Source of the DNA: Terriglobia bacterium
Lineage (GTDB): Bacteria > Acidobacteriota > Terriglobia > Bryobacterales > Bryobacteraceae
Assembly: GCA_025350105.1 (NCBI GenBank)
Contig: JANXYJ010000117.1
Coordinates: forward strand, 1-33,649
Reading direction: 5' to 3'
Length of the DNA stretch: 33,649 nt
Part shown: positions 32,228-33,649 of the stretch, piece by piece
How the letters are laid out: every line of letters starts with the position of its first letter
Position numbering within the stretch: position 1 is the stretch's first letter
Position numbers and translations under genes: made by a program
The notes under the pieces: generated by a model
Seen by the model: only the letters and a program-made list of their open reading frames with translations
Told to the model about the DNA's origin: nothing
The model's database searches: none

Positions 32228-33649
32228 CTACGAATTTCTCCACTTATGCCCGCGGCGCGCCAGCATTTCATCCGACGCCGCCGGCCCCCAGGTTCCCGGC
32301 TCGTAATTAGGAAATTCGAACTTGCGGTGCGACCAATCCTGCAGAATCGGCTCCACCGCACGCCAACTCGCTTCCACCATATCCTGGCGCGTGTACAGCG
32401 TGGCATCGCCCAGCAAGGCATCCAGCAATAGCGTTTCGTAGGCAGAGGGCGAACGCTCCCCAAAGCTGGTCCCGTAGTTGAAGTCCATCGACACCGGCCG
32501 TAAACGCATCCCGCTGCCCGGGAGCTTCGAAAGAAACCGCAACGAAATCCCTTCCTCTGGCTGAATGCGCAAAATTAGCATATTCGGCCGCACCGCAAAG
32601 CTATTGGGATCGACGGCGGGACCGTCTGCATCGCCCGCCCCATCGGGCCGGAACAGCGAATGCGGTACCGTGTTGTACTGAATCGCAATTTCCGTACTGC
32701 GCTTGGGCATCTTCTTGCCGGTACGAATATAGAACGGAACCCCGGCCCAGCGCCAGTTGTCGATAAAGAAGGTTGCCGCGGCGAACGTATCGGTTTGCGC
32801 CGCCGGATTCACCCCCGGCTCCTGGCGAAATCCTCTGTATTGCCCCGCCACTGAATAGAGCGGCACTTCTTCCGGACGAATAATTCGAACCGACCGCAAT
32901 AGTTTGGCCCGCTCATCGCGTACTGCGTTCGGCTCAAACACCGCCGAGGGTTCCATCGCAATCGTCGCGGCCACCTGCAGCAGGTGGTTCTGAATCATGT
33001 CGCGCAGCGCGCCGGCCTCTTGATAGTACGCGCCCCGGCCCTCTACCCCAATCGACTCAGCCGCGGTGATCTGCACTTGATTCACATAGCGCCGGTTCCA
33101 CAGCGGTTCGAAAATTCCGTTGCCAAAACGAAACGCCAAAATGTTCTGAACGGTTTCTTTTCCCAGATAGTGATCGATGCGAAACACATCTTCTTCGGGA
33201 AACACTTTGTGGATCCGCTGGTTCAATTCCTGCGCGCTGGCGAAGTCATGCCCAAACGGTTTTTCGATCACGATGCGCCGCCAGCCGCCATTCTGCGAAC
33301 GCCCCAGTCCAGCCTCCCCCAATCGCTCCACCGCTTCGGCGTAGTGGCTGGGTTGAATCGAAAGATAAAACAGGACATTTGCCCGGCCCAGTTGCGCCAG
33401 CTTCACCCGCAGCGCGTCATATAACGCAGAATCGGTAATGTCCCCTCCCACATAATGCAGATTTTTGGCGAACTCGCCCCACTGAGTTTCATTAAGCGGG
33501 CCCCCTTCGGAGAACTCCTTCACCGACTCATGCATCTTTTGCCGAAAATCCTCGTCGGGAAGTTTGGAGCGCGACGTCCCCACGATGGAGAAGGATGCAG
33601 GCAACCGCCGGTCAAGCGCCAACTGAAACAACGCCGGGACCAGCTTGCG
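32228..33649 (-). CDS. zwf: Glucose-6-phosphate 1-dehydrogenase, 5' end cut by window edge
   Basis: Oxidises glucose 6-phosphate to 6-phosphogluconolactone with NAD(P)+, the entry to the oxidative pentose phosphate pathway. The frame is open through base 33649 and reads RKLVPALFQLALDRRLP at the edge, so the start and the nucleotide-binding GxxGDL motif lie outside; 473 residues are visible of an expected 490-515. Present are VIEKPFGHD, the active-site RIDHYLGKETVQN, and the C-terminal beta domain (TEIAIQYNTVP, LRIQPEEGISLRF, AYETLLLDALLGDATLYTR). It is the first visible gene of zwf-opcA-pgl. Confidence 0.95.
   Translation of the reverse strand, partial: RKLVPALFQLALDRRLPASFSIVGTSRSKLPDEDFRQKMHESVKEFSEGGPLNETQWGEFAKNLHYVGGDITDSALYDALRVKLAQLGRANVLFYLSIQPSHYAEAVERLGEAGLGRSQNGGWRRIVIEKPFGHDFASAQELNQRIHKVFPEEDVFRIDHYLGKETVQNILAFRFGNGIFEPLWNRRYVNQVQITAAESIGVEGRGAYYQEAGALRDMIQNHLLQVAATIAMEPSAVFEPNAVRDERAKLLRSVRIIRPEEVPLYSVAGQYRGFRQEPGVNPAAQTDTFAAATFFIDNWRWAGVPFYIRTGKKMPKRSTEIAIQYNTVPHSLFRPDGAGDADGPAVDPNSFAVRPNMLILRIQPEEGISLRFLSKLPGSGMRLRPVSMDFNYGTSFGERSPSAYETLLLDALLGDATLYTRQDMVEASWRAVEPILQDWSHRKFEFPNYEPGTWGPAASDEMLARRGHKWRNS

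Noticed and set aside
1-33649. CRISPR arrays, tRNA or rRNA genes, prophage
   Set aside because: No regularly spaced repeats, no tRNA-like cloverleaf signals and no phage structural genes were seen by eye; a tool-based scan was not possible.

Overview
The window looks like chromosome of an acidobacterium, most likely Solibacter/Bryobacter-like (inference). The signs are moderately high GC, a PEP-CTERM sorted protein, DUF6152 and GlcG-type secreted proteins, a zwf-opcA-pgl cluster, glnA beside glnE, and many GTG/TTG starts. I saw no rRNA, tRNA, CRISPR array, prophage or intact transposase. The left edge carries a 34-bp perfect inverted repeat that may be a small transposable element or a contig-end artefact. 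The right edge cuts the 5' end of zwf.

Layout. 1-600: inverted repeat and a doubtful small ORF. 600-3530: DEAD-box RNA helicase with a terminator, a small secreted protein, and, converging on it, an alpha/beta hydrolase with an Asp nucleophile that is translationally coupled to a solitary Phd-type antitoxin. 3570-7900: MFS exporter, M20 dipeptidase and MurJ lipid II flippase, all on +. 8090-10700: secreted TPR protein, HemQ-type coproheme decarboxylase (-) and a coiled-coil zinc-ribbon protein (+). 10728-13084: two secreted low-complexity/coiled-coil proteins of unknown function, probably one operon, divergent from ispG. 14486-15952: accessory insert with a compact stand-alone SIR2-like protein divergent from a VapBC toxin-antitoxin pair. 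15949-20138: a tight four-gene minus-strand run (FMN reductase, two alpha/beta hydrolases, DUF6152 protein) divergent from a luciferase-like flavin monooxygenase, which looks like one two-component oxygenase module. 20139-21376: GlcG-type secreted protein surrounded by gene relics. 21377-26160 (-): nitrogen assimilation genes glnA, a MOSC-domain gene and glnE, tightly packed. 26251-29387: membrane acyltransferase, xseA and a CDGSH iron-sulfur protein. 29683-33649: PEP-CTERM protein overlapping pgl tail to tail, then opcA and zwf (oxidative pentose phosphate pathway).

Functional links. GlnE and GlnA form a regulator/target pair, and the adenylylation tyrosine is present in GlnA. Zwf, OpcA and Pgl carry out or assist the first two steps of the oxidative pentose phosphate pathway. 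The flavin reductase, LLM oxygenase and hydrolases would fit oxidation followed by hydrolysis of an unknown substrate.

The least explained items are the SIR2-like/VapBC insert, the orphan antitoxin fused by overlap to a hydrolase, the secreted protein pair, and a window-wide pattern of 9-15 bp in-frame tandem duplications seen in at least six genes. All functions are assigned by reading motifs; no database search was run.
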